A model generated the notes under the pieces. The model searched no databases and was not told where the DNA came from. It saw only the letters and a program-made list of their open reading frames with translations. This document shows, in pieces, positions 28,757-36,874 of a DNA stretch of 64,000 nt (its first letter is position 1; the number at the start of each line of letters is the position of its first letter). The translations under genes and the position numbers were made by a program. Source of the DNA: Bradyrhizobium tropiciagri (GTDB taxonomy: Bacteria; Pseudomonadota; Alphaproteobacteria; Rhizobiales; Xanthobacteraceae); contig NZ_JAFCKH010000002.1 in assembly GCF_018130505.1 (NCBI RefSeq), forward strand, positions 434,001 through 498,000, read 5' to 3'.

Positions 28757-30445
28757 ATGACCTATCCCGGCGAACGATATTATCCCAAGGGCGTGCAGTG
28801 GAGCGACGAGATCACGCGCGGCACGCTGCCGGACCTGCTCTCGCGCGCCGCCGCTGAATTCGGCGCCCGCCCGGTGCTCGAATTCCGGGAACGGCCGATC
28901 AGCTACAGCGAGCTGGAAGCGCTGGTCGAGACCGCCGCTGCCGCCTTCCTGCGCGCCGGCTATGGCAAGGGCACCTCGGTCGCGCTGTTCCTCGGCAACT
29001 CGCCGGATCATCCGATCAACTTCTTCGGCGCGCTGAAGGCCGGCGCGCGCGTCGTGCACCTGTCGCCGCTCGACGGCGAGATCGCGCTGTCGCACAAGCT
29101 GTCCGATTCCGGCGCGCGGGTGCTGGTCACCAGCAATCTGTCCGCGCTGCTGCCGACCGCGCTGAAATTCCTCGACAAGGGCCTGCTCGACCGTCTCATC
29201 GTCTGCGAGGACGATCATTGGGGCAAGGTCGGCACACAGCAAGCCGCGTTGCGCGACGATCCCAGGATCGTCACGCGCAGCAAATTCATCGACGGCGCGT
29301 CGAAGCCCGCGCAATGGCCGGCGGTCGACGTCGAGGACGTCGCGCTGCTGCAATATACCGGCGGCACCACCGGCCTGCCGAAGGGCGCGATGCTGAGCCA
29401 CGGCAATCTCACCGCGGCAGTCTCGATCTACGACGTCTGGGGCAGGCCGGCCCGCCTCGAACGCAACGCGATCGAGCGCGTGATCTGCGTGCTGCCGCTG
29501 TTCCATATCTACGCACTGACGGTCGTGCTGCTGTCGGTGATCCGGCGCGGCCACCTGATCTCGCTGCATCAGCGCTTCGACGTCGAGGCCGTGATGCGCG
29601 ACATCGAGGTCAAGCGCGCGACGGTGTTCCCCGGCGTGCCGACGATGTGGATTGCGATCGCCTCGCTGCCCGATCTCGACAAGCGCGACCTTTCGTCGCT
29701 GGTGGTCGCCGGCTCCGGCGGCGCGCCGCTGCCGGTCGAGGTCGCCAATATCTTCGAGCGCCGCGTCGGCATGAAGCTGAAGAGCGGCTGGGGCATGACC
29801 GAAACCTGCTCGCCCGGCACCGGCCATCCGAAGGAAGGGCCGGAGAAGCCCGGCTCGATCGGCCTGATGCTGCCCGGCATCGAGATGGACGTGGTGTCGC
29901 TGGAGGATTCCACCAGGGTGATGCCGGTCGGCGAGGTCGGCGAGATCCGCATTCGCGGCCCGAACGTCACCAAGGGCTACTGGAACAGGCCCGCGGAAAC
30001 CGCGGAGGCTTTCGTCGGCGACCGCTTCCTCACCGGCGACATCGGCTACATGGACGCCGACGGCTATTTCTACCTGGTCGACCGCAAGAAGGACATGATC
30101 ATCTCCGGCGGCTTCAACGTCTATCCGCAGATGATCGAGCAGGCGATCTACACCCATCCTGCCGTGCAGGAAGTGATCGTGATCGGCATCCCCGACGATT
30201 ATCGCGGCGAGGCGGCAAAGGCCTTCATCAAGCTGCGCGACGGCGAGACGACGTTTTCGATCGACGAGCTGCGGACGTTCCTCACCGGCAAGCTCGGCAA
30301 GCATGAATTGCCGGCGGCGGTGGAGTTCGTCGTCGAGCTGCCGCGCACCCCGGTCGGCAAGCTGTCGCGCCACGAACTGCGCCAGCAGCAGCCCAAGATA
30401 CCTCAACCCACGCCAGAGCAGACTGCTGCGGGGTCGCGCTCATGA
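28757..30445 (+). CDS. pimA: Dicarboxylate/fatty acid-CoA ligase (PimA type, AMP-binding)
   Basis: 562 residues. Activates the free acid to acyl-CoA with ATP. The AMP-binding motif is YTGGTTGLPKGAM (about 198-210), A5 block GWGMTETCSP, A7-A8 block TGDIGYMDADGYFYLVDRKKDMIISGG, and C-terminal catalytic Lys in TPVGKLSRHEL (about 534-544). No good ribosome site is visible before the ATG, which follows a repeat-filled 195-base gap. Position after pimF matches pimA, whose R. palustris product activates C7-C14 dicarboxylic and fatty acids; long-chain monocarboxylic substrates are equally possible. Confidence 0.85.
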   Translation: MTYPGERYYPKGVQWSDEITRGTLPDLLSRAAAEFGARPVLEFRERPISYSELEALVETAAAAFLRAGYGKGTSVALFLGNSPDHPINFFGALKAGARVVHLSPLDGEIALSHKLSDSGARVLVTSNLSALLPTALKFLDKGLLDRLIVCEDDHWGKVGTQQAALRDDPRIVTRSKFIDGASKPAQWPAVDVEDVALLQYTGGTTGLPKGAMLSHGNLTAAVSIYDVWGRPARLERNAIERVICVLPLFHIYALTVVLLSVIRRGHLISLHQRFDVEAVMRDIEVKRATVFPGVPTMWIAIASLPDLDKRDLSSLVVAGSGGAPLPVEVANIFERRVGMKLKSGWGMTETCSPGTGHPKEGPEKPGSIGLMLPGIEMDVVSLEDSTRVMPVGEVGEIRIRGPNVTKGYWNRPAETAEAFVGDRFLTGDIGYMDADGYFYLVDRKKDMIISGGFNVYPQMIEQAIYTHPAVQEVIVIGIPDDYRGEAAKAFIKLRDGETTFSIDELRTFLTGKLGKHELPAAVEFVVELPRTPVGKLSRHELRQQQPKIPQPTPEQTAAGSRS

Positions 30446-30473
30446 CCGATGTGGCGCACCAAAATGTGCTGCC

Positions 30474-30594
30474 GTCGTCCCGGCGAAGGCCGGGACCCAT
30501 ACGCCGCGGCCTTGGCAAAGGGCACAAGCCGCAGTCGGCTTCTTCAACCAATCAAGGCCGGTGGTTATGGGTCCCGGCCTTCGCCGGGACGACC
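30474..30594. repeat. GTCGTCCCGGCG palindromic repeat, copy 1
   Basis: Ends GTCGTCCCGGCGAAGGCCGG and its exact inverse are joined by about 80 bases; ACCCAT / ATGGGT pair directly inside. Copy 2 is at 39510-39631. It fills the gap between pimA and pimC. Confidence 0.85.
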
Positions 30595-30638
30595 GAGTAG
30601 AGATACGAACCAAGATCATTCGTTCAAAGGAGGATCCG

Positions 30639-31829
30639 ATGGATCTCGCTTTCACCAAGGAAGAGATAGCGTTCCGCGAAGAAGTGCGGGACTTCTTCAA
30701 GAACAACGTGCCGCCGGACACCCGCCGCAAGCTGCAGGAAGGCCGCCATCTGTCGAAGGACGAGATGGTCACCTGGTGGCGCATCCTCAACAAGAAGGGT
30801 TGGGGCACCACCCACTGGCCGAAGGAATATGGCGGCACCGGCTGGACCAGCGTGCAGCACTACATCTTCAACGAAGAGCTGCAGTCCTATCCGGCGCCGC
30901 AGCCGCTCGCCTTCGGCGTCAGCATGGTCGGCCCGGTCATCTACACCTTCGGCAACGAGAAGCAGAAGAAGGAATACCTGCCGCGCATCGCCAATGTCGA
31001 CGACTGGTGGTGCCAGGGCTTCTCGGAGCCGGGCTCGGGGTCGGACCTCGCCTCGCTTAAGACCAAGGCCGAGCGCCGTGGCGACAAGTGGATCATCAAC
31101 GGCCAGAAGACCTGGACCACGCTCGCCCAGCACGCCGACATGATCTTCTGCCTGTGCCGCACCGATCCGGCGGCGAAGAAGCAGATGGGCATCTCCTTCA
31201 TCGTGTTCTCGATGAAGTCGAAGGGCGTCACGGTGCGCCCGATCCAGACCATCGACGGCGGCCACGAGGTCAACGAAGTGTTCTTCGACGACGTCGAGGT
31301 GCCCTACGAGAACCTGATCGGCGAGGAGAACAAGGGCTGGGATTACGCCAAATTCCTGCTCGGCAATGAGCGCACCGGCATCGCCCGGGTCGGCGTCTCC
31401 AAGGAGCGGCTGCGCCGCATCCGCGCGCTGGCGTCGAAGGTCGAGGCCGGCGGCCGCGCCATCATCGAGGATCCCGCGTTCCGCGAGAAGCTCACCGCCT
31501 GCGAGATCGAGCTCAAGGCGCTCGAGCTGACGCAGCTGCGCGTCGTTGCCGACGAGGGCAAGCACGGCAAGGGCAAGCCCAACCCGGCGTCCTCGGTGCT
31601 GAAGATCAAGGGCTCCGAGATCCAGCAGACCACCACCGAGCTTCTGATGGAAGTGATCGGCCCGTTCGCCGCGCCCTATGACGAGCACGGCGATGCCGGC
31701 TCCAACGAGAGCATGGATTGGACCGCGCAGATCGCCCCAAGCTACTTCAACAACCGCAAGGTTTCGATCTACGGCGGCTCCAACGAGATCCAGCGCAACA
31801 TCATCAGCAAGGCGGTGCTGGGGCTTTGA
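30639..31829 (+). CDS. pimC: Acyl-CoA dehydrogenase, pimeloyl-CoA dehydrogenase large subunit type
   Basis: 396 residues; strong AAAGGAGG five bases before the ATG. FAD-dependent acyl-CoA dehydrogenase: N-terminal helical domain, middle domain WCQGFSEPGSGSDLASLKTKA (FAD/substrate loop) and INGQKTWTTLAQHADMIFCL, C-terminal NRKVSIYGGSNEIQRNIISKAVLG. Paired with a second, more divergent dehydrogenase gene downstream, as in PimC/PimD where the two chains form one heteromeric enzyme that makes the 2,3-double bond in pimeloyl-CoA. Confidence 0.88.
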   Translation: MDLAFTKEEIAFREEVRDFFKNNVPPDTRRKLQEGRHLSKDEMVTWWRILNKKGWGTTHWPKEYGGTGWTSVQHYIFNEELQSYPAPQPLAFGVSMVGPVIYTFGNEKQKKEYLPRIANVDDWWCQGFSEPGSGSDLASLKTKAERRGDKWIINGQKTWTTLAQHADMIFCLCRTDPAAKKQMGISFIVFSMKSKGVTVRPIQTIDGGHEVNEVFFDDVEVPYENLIGEENKGWDYAKFLLGNERTGIARVGVSKERLRRIRALASKVEAGGRAIIEDPAFREKLTACEIELKALELTQLRVVADEGKHGKGKPNPASSVLKIKGSEIQQTTTELLMEVIGPFAAPYDEHGDAGSNESMDWTAQIAPSYFNNRKVSIYGGSNEIQRNIISKAVLGL

Positions 31830-31839
31830 TTTCTCCTCC

Positions 31840-31864
31840 CTCTCCCCGCTCTTCGCGGGGAGAG
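31840..31864. repeat. CTCTCCCCGC hairpin between pimC and pimD
   Basis: Arms CTCTCCCCGC and GCGGGGAGAG are perfectly complementary around a 5-base loop, 10 bases after the pimC stop. No U-tract follows on the plus strand, so this is more likely a repeat element or an mRNA-stabilising hairpin than a terminator. Confidence 0.65.
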
Positions 31865-31913
31865 GTGAAGGCGCCCCGGTTTCGCCAACGACTTTCAGTT
31901 TAAGGGAACGAAC

Positions 31914-33059
31914 ATGGATTTTGATCTGTCCGAGGAGCAGCGGCTTCTCAAGGAAAGCATCGACGGGCTTCTGACCGACGCCTACGACTTCGATGCGCGC
32001 AAGAAGTACATGAAGGAGAAGGGCGGCTGGAGCAAAGCCGTCTGGGGCAAGCTCGCCGAGCAGGGCCTGCTCGGCCTGCCGTTCGCGGAAACCGATGGCG
32101 GCTTCGGCGCCGGTGCGGTCGAGACCATGATCGTGATGGAGGCGCTCGGCAAGGCGCTGGTGGTCGAGCCTTATCTCGCGACCGTCGTGATCGCCGGCGG
32201 CTTCCTGCGCCATGGCGGCTCGGCCGAGCAGAAGGCGAAATACATCCCGGGCATCATCGACGGCAGCCAGACCTTCGGCTTCGCGCAGCTCGAGAAGAAC
32301 TCGCGCTACGACCTGTTCGACGTCGTCACCACGGCGAAGAAGAAGGGCGACGGCTGGGTGATCGACGGCGAGAAGTTCGTCGTGCTCAACGGCGAGAACG
32401 CCGACGTGCTGATCGTCACCGCGCGCACCAAGGGCGGCCAGCGCGACAAGAGCGGCATCGGCGTGTTCCTTGTGCCGGCTGACGTAAAGGGCGTGACGAA
32501 GAAGGGCTATCCGACCCAGGACGGCCTGCACGCGGCCGACATCACCTTCACCAACGTCGAGGTCGGCGCGGACGCTGTGATCGGCGATGGCGAGAACGGA
32601 CTGGCGCTGATCGAGCGCGTGGCAGACGAAGCCCGCATCGCGCTGTGCGCGGAAGCGGTCGGTGCGATGGATGAATCGCTGAAGGAGACCGTCGAGTACA
32701 TCAAGACCCGCAAGCAGTTCGGCGTTGCGATCGGCTCGTTCCAGAGCCTGCAGCACCGCGCCGCCGACATGTTCGTGGCGCTGGAGCAGGCTCGCAGCAT
32801 GTCGATGTTCGCGACCATGGCGTCGGACTTCGACGATGCCAAGGAGCGTTCATCGGCGGTCGCCGCGGCCAAGGTGCAGGTCGGCAAGTCGCTGAAGTTC
32901 GTCGGCCAGCAGTCGATCCAGCTCCATGGCGGCATCGGCATGACGATGGAGGCCAAGATCGGCCACTACTTCAAGCGGCTGACCATGATCGAGAATACGC
33001 TCGGCGACACCGACTACCATCTGCGTCGCGTCAGCGAGGGCGGCGGGCTGCTGGCCTGA
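31914..33059 (+). CDS. pimD: Acyl-CoA dehydrogenase, pimeloyl-CoA dehydrogenase small subunit type
   Basis: 381 residues. Acyl-CoA dehydrogenase fold with GLLGLPFAETDGGFGAGAVETMIVMEALG in the N-domain and QSIQLHGGIGMTMEAKIGHYFKRLTMIE in the C-domain. The middle-domain loop that contacts FAD and substrate is shortened and altered (FAQLEKNSRYDLFDVVTTAKKKG) compared with PimC (SEPGSGSDLAS), as expected if this chain is a divergent partner subunit. Same operon as pimC with an 84-base gap. Confidence 0.87.
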   Translation: MDFDLSEEQRLLKESIDGLLTDAYDFDARKKYMKEKGGWSKAVWGKLAEQGLLGLPFAETDGGFGAGAVETMIVMEALGKALVVEPYLATVVIAGGFLRHGGSAEQKAKYIPGIIDGSQTFGFAQLEKNSRYDLFDVVTTAKKKGDGWVIDGEKFVVLNGENADVLIVTARTKGGQRDKSGIGVFLVPADVKGVTKKGYPTQDGLHAADITFTNVEVGADAVIGDGENGLALIERVADEARIALCAEAVGAMDESLKETVEYIKTRKQFGVAIGSFQSLQHRAADMFVALEQARSMSMFATMASDFDDAKERSSAVAAAKVQVGKSLKFVGQQSIQLHGGIGMTMEAKIGHYFKRLTMIENTLGDTDYHLRRVSEGGGLLA

Positions 33060-33072
33060 TCACGCTCCAACC

Positions 33073-33163
33073 GTCATTCCGGGGCTCGCGCAGCGAGAAC
33101 CCGGAATCTCGCGCCATAACATCCGGATTCCGGGTTCGCGACTGCGTCGCGCCCCGGAATGAC
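33073..33163. repeat. GTCATTCCGGGG palindromic repeat, copy 1
   Basis: Ends GTCATTCCGGGGC and GCCCCGGAATGAC are exact inverses; inner ACCCGGAAT / ATTCCGGGT also pair. A shortened copy is at 47527-47564. It lies between pimD and the SDR gene. Confidence 0.85.
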
Positions 33164-33190
33164 GTGTGAACCCCCAGGGAGGCAACAACA

Positions 33191-33964
33191 ATGAAGAACA
33201 CGCCATTCGATCTCACTGGCCAGGTCGCCGTCGTCACCGGCTCGAGCCGCGGCATCGGCCGCTCCTCGGCGGAACTGCTGGCGAAGCTCGGCGCCAAGGT
33301 CGTGATCTCCTCGCGCAAGGCGGATGCCTGCCAGGAGGTCGCCGACGGCATCAACAAGTCCGGCGGCGAGGCGATCGTGATCCCCTGCAACATCGCGCGC
33401 CGCGCCGAGGTTGAGGCGCTGATCTCGGGCACCATCAAGCAGTTCGGCAAGATCGACATCCTCGTCTGCAACGCGGCGGTGAATCCCTATTATGGCCCGC
33501 TGCTCGACATCACCGATGAAGCCTTCGACAAGATCATGGGCTCCAACGTGAAGAGCAACATCTGGCTCAGCGCCCTCGCGATCCCGCAGATGGCCGAACG
33601 CGGCAAGGGCTCGGTCGTGATCATCTCCTCGATCGGCGGTCTTCGAGGGTCGACGGTGATCGGCGCCTACGGCATCTCCAAGGCGGCGGACTTCGCGCTG
33701 TGCCGCAGCCTCGCCGGCGAGTGGGGGCCGAAGGGCGTGCGCGTCAATTGCGTGGCGCCGGGCCTGGTGAAGACCGATTTCGCCCGCGCGCTGTGGGAGG
33801 ATCCGGACAATCTGAAGCGCCGCACCGCATCGACGCCGCTGCGCCGCATCGGCGAGCCCGACGAGATCGCCGGCGCCGTGGCTTATCTCGCCTCCGACGC
33901 CTCGACCTTCATGACCGGCCAGACCATCGTGGTCGACGGCGGCGTGACGACAGCCGCGACGTAG
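33191..33964 (+). CDS. SDR family oxidoreductase at the end of the pim-type operon
   Basis: 257 residues; ribosome site AGGGAGG before the ATG. Rossmann motif VTGSSRGIGRSSAELLAKLG, NAAVNP for the NNAG position, Ser in IISSIGGLRG, Tyr-x3-Lys as YGISK (about 161-165), C-terminal GQTIVVDGGVTT. The fold matches FabG-like or 3-hydroxyacyl-CoA dehydrogenases. Downstream of pimD and co-directional, so it probably acts on a CoA-ester intermediate, but another carbonyl substrate cannot be excluded. Confidence 0.85.
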   Translation: MKNTPFDLTGQVAVVTGSSRGIGRSSAELLAKLGAKVVISSRKADACQEVADGINKSGGEAIVIPCNIARRAEVEALISGTIKQFGKIDILVCNAAVNPYYGPLLDITDEAFDKIMGSNVKSNIWLSALAIPQMAERGKGSVVIISSIGGLRGSTVIGAYGISKAADFALCRSLAGEWGPKGVRVNCVAPGLVKTDFARALWEDPDNLKRRTASTPLRRIGEPDEIAGAVAYLASDASTFMTGQTIVVDGGVTTAAT

Positions 33965-33986
33965 CCAGTCAGTCCACAAAATCAGT

Positions 33987-34012
33987 GTCGTCCCTGCTTT
34001 CGCAGGGACGAC
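33987..34012. terminator. Hairpin between convergent SDR and metZ genes
   Basis: GTCGTCCCTG and CAGGGACGAC pair perfectly around CTTTCG, midway between two convergent stops (33964 and 34042). Its core is the same as in the hairpin after glpK (2649-2700), so it is a repeat family used at convergent ends. No U-tract, so bidirectional termination is inferred. Confidence 0.55.
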
Positions 34013-34041
34013 GGCTTGTGGCAGCGGCTTCTATCTCGGCC

Positions 34042-35232
34042 TCACACCTTCTCCAGCGCCCGCACCAGATCCTCGATCAGATCGTCCGGATGCTCCAGCC
34101 CGGCCGAAAGGCGAATAAAGCCCTCGCTGATGCCGAGTTCGGCGCGAGCCTCCGGCGCCAGCCGCTGGTGCGTGGTGGTTGCGGGATGCGTCACGAGACT
34201 CTTGGAGTCGCCGAGATTGTTGGAGATGCGCGCGATCTTCAGCGCGTTGAGGCAGCGGAAGGCGCCGGCCTTGCCGTCCTTCACCTCGAAGCCGACCAGC
34301 GTCGAGCCGGCGCCCATCTGCTTCTTCACCGTCGCGGCCTGCGGATGGTCGGCGCGGCCGGGATAGATCAGCCGGGTCACCTTCGGATGCGTCGCCAGCG
34401 CCTCGGCGATCTTCGCCGCATTCTCGGTCTGGGCGCGGACGCGGACGCCGAGTGTCTCGAGGCCCTTCAGCAGCACCCAGGCGTTGAACGGCGACAGCGA
34501 CGGGCCGGTCTGGCGCATGAAGTTATGGATGTGCTCGGCGATGAAGGCTTCCGACGACAGGATGACGCCGCCGAGGCAGCGGCCCTGGCCGTCGATGTGC
34601 TTGGTCGCGGAATAGACCACGACGTCGGCGCCGAGCGACAGCGGGCTCTGCCAGATCGGCGTCGCGAACACGTTGTCGACGATCAGCCGCGCGCCGCCGC
34701 TGTGCGCGATCTTGGCGATCGCGGCGATGTCGAGCACATCGAGCGTCGGGTTGGTCGGGCTCTCCAGGAAGAACGTCTTGGTGTTCGGCCGCAGCGCGCG
34801 CTCCCACTGGGACAGATCGAGGCCGTCGACCAGCGTGGTCTCGATGCCGTAGCGCGGCAGCAGGTCCTGTACCACGTAGAGGCACGAGCCGAACAGCTGC
34901 TTGGACGCGACCACGTGATCGCCGGCCTTCAGCGGGGCGAGGATCGCGGTGGTGACCGCGGCCATGCCGGTCGCAGTCGAGCGCGCGGCTTCGGCGCCCT
35001 CGAGTTCGATCATGCGGCGCTCGAACATCGCAATGGTCGGGTTGGAATAGCGCGAATAGATGAAGCCGGGGTCCTGGCCCTTGAAGCGCGCCTCGCACTG
35101 CTCGGCGGTGTCGTAGACGTAGCCTTGGGTGAGGAACAGCCCCTCCGAGGTCTCGCCGAATTGCGAGCGCAGGGTGCCGCCATGGACCAGGCGGGTTTCG
35201 GGACGATAGCGGGTGACTTCAGACTCAGACAT
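34042..35232 (-). CDS. metZ: O-succinylhomoserine sulfhydrylase
   Basis: 396 residues from the ATG at 35232-35230 (GGAGG upstream). PLP enzyme of the Cys/Met metabolism family that converts O-succinylhomoserine and sulfide to homocysteine. The Schiff-base lysine is K211 in VVYSATKHIDGQGRCLGG; IYSRYSNPT and VDNVFATP are family blocks, and SATGMAAV-type STATGMAAV binds the PLP phosphate. Preceded by a SAM-II riboswitch and an intrinsic terminator, so transcription is expected to stop when S-adenosylmethionine is plentiful. The substrate (O-succinyl rather than O-acetyl) is by similarity to MetZ. Confidence 0.93.
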   Translation of the reverse strand: MSESEVTRYRPETRLVHGGTLRSQFGETSEGLFLTQGYVYDTAEQCEARFKGQDPGFIYSRYSNPTIAMFERRMIELEGAEAARSTATGMAAVTTAILAPLKAGDHVVASKQLFGSCLYVVQDLLPRYGIETTLVDGLDLSQWERALRPNTKTFFLESPTNPTLDVLDIAAIAKIAHSGGARLIVDNVFATPIWQSPLSLGADVVVYSATKHIDGQGRCLGGVILSSEAFIAEHIHNFMRQTGPSLSPFNAWVLLKGLETLGVRVRAQTENAAKIAEALATHPKVTRLIYPGRADHPQAATVKKQMGAGSTLVGFEVKDGKAGAFRCLNALKIARISNNLGDSKSLVTHPATTTHQRLAPEARAELGISEGFIRLSAGLEHPDDLIEDLVRALEKV

Positions 35233-35271
35233 GTGACCTCCGACGCGGCCATCCCTTCGGGAAATGGCCAC

Positions 35272-35305
35272 AAAAAAACCGGCCTGGAGTTACCTCCACA
35301 AGCCG
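35272..35305 (-). terminator. Intrinsic terminator in the metZ leader
   Basis: Minus strand: CCGGCTTGTGGAG, loop GTAA, CTCCAGGCCGG, then TTTTTTT. It lies about 20 bases after the SAM-II fold and about 40 bases before the metZ start, so it can serve as the expression platform of the riboswitch. Confidence 0.85.
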
Positions 35306-35326
35306 GGATCACACTGTCCCCGGCCT

Positions 35327-35378
35327 GTTTAGCGACTTATTTAACGTGGCTGCAAGCCGGCCGGCTCAAATCACCACG
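35327..35378 (-). ncRNA. SAM-II riboswitch
   Basis: Reading the minus strand: CGTGGTGATTTG, GCCGGCCGGCTTGCAGCCACG, TTAAAT and AGTCGCTAAA occur in the order of the SAM-II (metA motif) consensus. GTGG at the 5' end pairs with CCAC to make P1, and GATTT with the 3' part gives the pseudoknot. The conserved TTGCAGCCACGTTAAA core is intact. About 52 bases long, upstream of metZ as usual in alphaproteobacteria, and followed by a terminator at 35272-35305. Confidence 0.93.
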
Positions 35379-35511
35379 GGATAAGTGGTGCTGATATTCC
35401 CTCGCGCCCTTTCCGTCAAGGCGGTCATCGGATAACCCGTAAAAGCCCATATTTTGAGGCTTGGATGGCCATCCAGGCATCATTTTGGGCCATTCCCGAG
35501 GGACCCGCGCC

Positions 35512-36618
35512 GTGTCGTTCACGCTGGAAGATGAATCCAACGGAATCCTGCCCGACCGCATGATCGCGGAGATGGCGGAGGCCGGCCTCATCCTGCCCGC
35601 CTATGACTTCGTCGAGAGCCAGATCCAGCCGGCGAGCCTCGATCTGCGGCTCGGCGACATCGCCTACCGGGTGCGGGCGAGCTTCCTGCCCGGACCGGAC
35701 GCCACCGTCGCCGAGCGGATCGACCAGCTGAAGCTGCACGAGATCGATCTGTCCGACGGCGCGGTGCTCGAGACCAACTGCGTCTACATCGTGCCGCTGC
35801 TGGAGAGCCTGGCGCTGCCGCCGCAGATCGTCGCGGCGGCCAACCCGAAGAGCTCGACCGGCCGTCTCGACGTCTTCACCCGCGTGATCGCCGACGGCAC
35901 CCGCCGCTTCGACATGATCGGCGCCGGCTATCACGGCCCGCTCTATGCCGAGATCAGCCCGAAGACATTTCCGGTGCTGCTGCGCGAGGGCTCGCGGCTC
36001 AGCCAGGTCCGCTTCCGGATCGGCGAAGCCATCCTCAGCGCGGATGAGCTCGATGCGCTGCATGCCGCCGAACGGCTGGTCGATGTCGACGATGCCGATC
36101 TCGCGCAGGGCGTCGCGCTCTCGGTCGATCTGTCCGGCGAGAACTCGAACGGCTTCGTCGGCTATCGCGCCAAGCGCCACACCGGCGTGGTCGATGTCGA
36201 TCGCCGCGCCGGCTATGCCGTCGATGAGTTCTGGGAGCCGATCAAGGCGCGCCCCGACGGCAGCCTCATTCTCGATCCCGGCGAGTTCTACATCCTGGCG
36301 TCGAAGGAAGCGGTGCAGGTGCCGCCGGACTACGCCGCGGAGATGGTGCCGTTCGATCCGCTGGTCGGCGAATTCCGCGTCCACTATGCCGGCTTCTTCG
36401 ACCCCGGCTTCGGCTATGCCGGCGCCGGCGGCAAGGGCGCGCGCGCCGTGCTCGAAGTGCGCTCGCGCGAGGTGCCGTTCATCCTCGAGCACGGCCAGAT
36501 CGTCGGCCGCCTCGTCTATGAACGCATGCTGGAGCGCCCCGATGCGCTCTACGGCCAGCGCATCGGCTCCAACTATCAGGCCCAGGGCTTGAAGCTCTCC
36601 AAGCATTTTCGCGTGTAG
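35512..36618 (+). CDS. dcd: 2'-deoxycytidine 5'-triphosphate deaminase, double-length form
   Basis: About 368 residues from a GTG at 35512 (VSFTLEDESNGILPD); no ATG is better placed. Bacterial Dcd is about 190 residues, and this form has two dUTPase-like halves: half one contains QPASLDLRLGDIAYRV and NPKSSTGRLDVFTRVIADG with the trimer active-site Ser-Ser and Arg; half two contains YAGFFDPGFGYAG and GQIVGRLVYE. It converts dCTP to dUTP for dTMP synthesis. This double-length type is usual in alphaproteobacteria. Divergent from the metZ leader. Confidence 0.9.
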   Translation: MSFTLEDESNGILPDRMIAEMAEAGLILPAYDFVESQIQPASLDLRLGDIAYRVRASFLPGPDATVAERIDQLKLHEIDLSDGAVLETNCVYIVPLLESLALPPQIVAAANPKSSTGRLDVFTRVIADGTRRFDMIGAGYHGPLYAEISPKTFPVLLREGSRLSQVRFRIGEAILSADELDALHAAERLVDVDDADLAQGVALSVDLSGENSNGFVGYRAKRHTGVVDVDRRAGYAVDEFWEPIKARPDGSLILDPGEFYILASKEAVQVPPDYAAEMVPFDPLVGEFRVHYAGFFDPGFGYAGAGGKGARAVLEVRSREVPFILEHGQIVGRLVYERMLERPDALYGQRIGSNYQAQGLKLSKHFRV

Positions 36619-36630
36619 CGATTTCTCTCC

Positions 36631-36737
36631 GCTGTCATTGCCCGCGAAAGCGGGGAATCCAGTACGCCGCGGCGTCTCGATCGAAAACGACTGCCTCTGG
36701 AATACTGGATCGCCCGATCGAGCCGGGCGATGACAGC
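36631..36737. repeat. Dispersed palindromic repeat, copy 2
   Basis: Begins GCTGTCATTGCCCG and ends CGGGCGATGACAGC; inside are CAGTACGCCGCGGCG and CGACTGCCTCTGGAATACTGG, as in copy 1 at 4554-4656. Confidence 0.85.
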
Positions 36738-36757
36738 GAGTGTGTGAATGTAATTCC

Positions 36758-36844
36758 GTAGCCCGGATGGAGCGCAGCGAAATCCGGGGCCGCTGTATCC
36801 GCAGATGCATCTCCCCGGATTGCGCTTCGCTCCATCCGGGCTAC
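36758..36844. repeat. GTAGCCCGGATG palindromic repeat, copy 1
   Basis: Outer arms GTAGCCCGGATGGAGCG and CGCTCCATCCGGGCTAC are exact inverses; AAATCCGGG pairs further in. Copy 2 at 51861-51945. The element ends 30 bases before the start of the next gene. Confidence 0.88.
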
Positions 36845-36874
36845 GATCATGCGCGTGAGAACACGGGAGCGAAC

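Noticed and set aside
31840-31864. Terminator between pimC and pimD
   Set aside because: Perfect stem but no T-tract, and pimD needs pimC's transcript; listed as a repeat hairpin instead.
30624-32756. 710-codon frame opposite to pimC/pimD
   Set aside because: Antisense of two acyl-CoA dehydrogenase genes, composition typical of a shadow.
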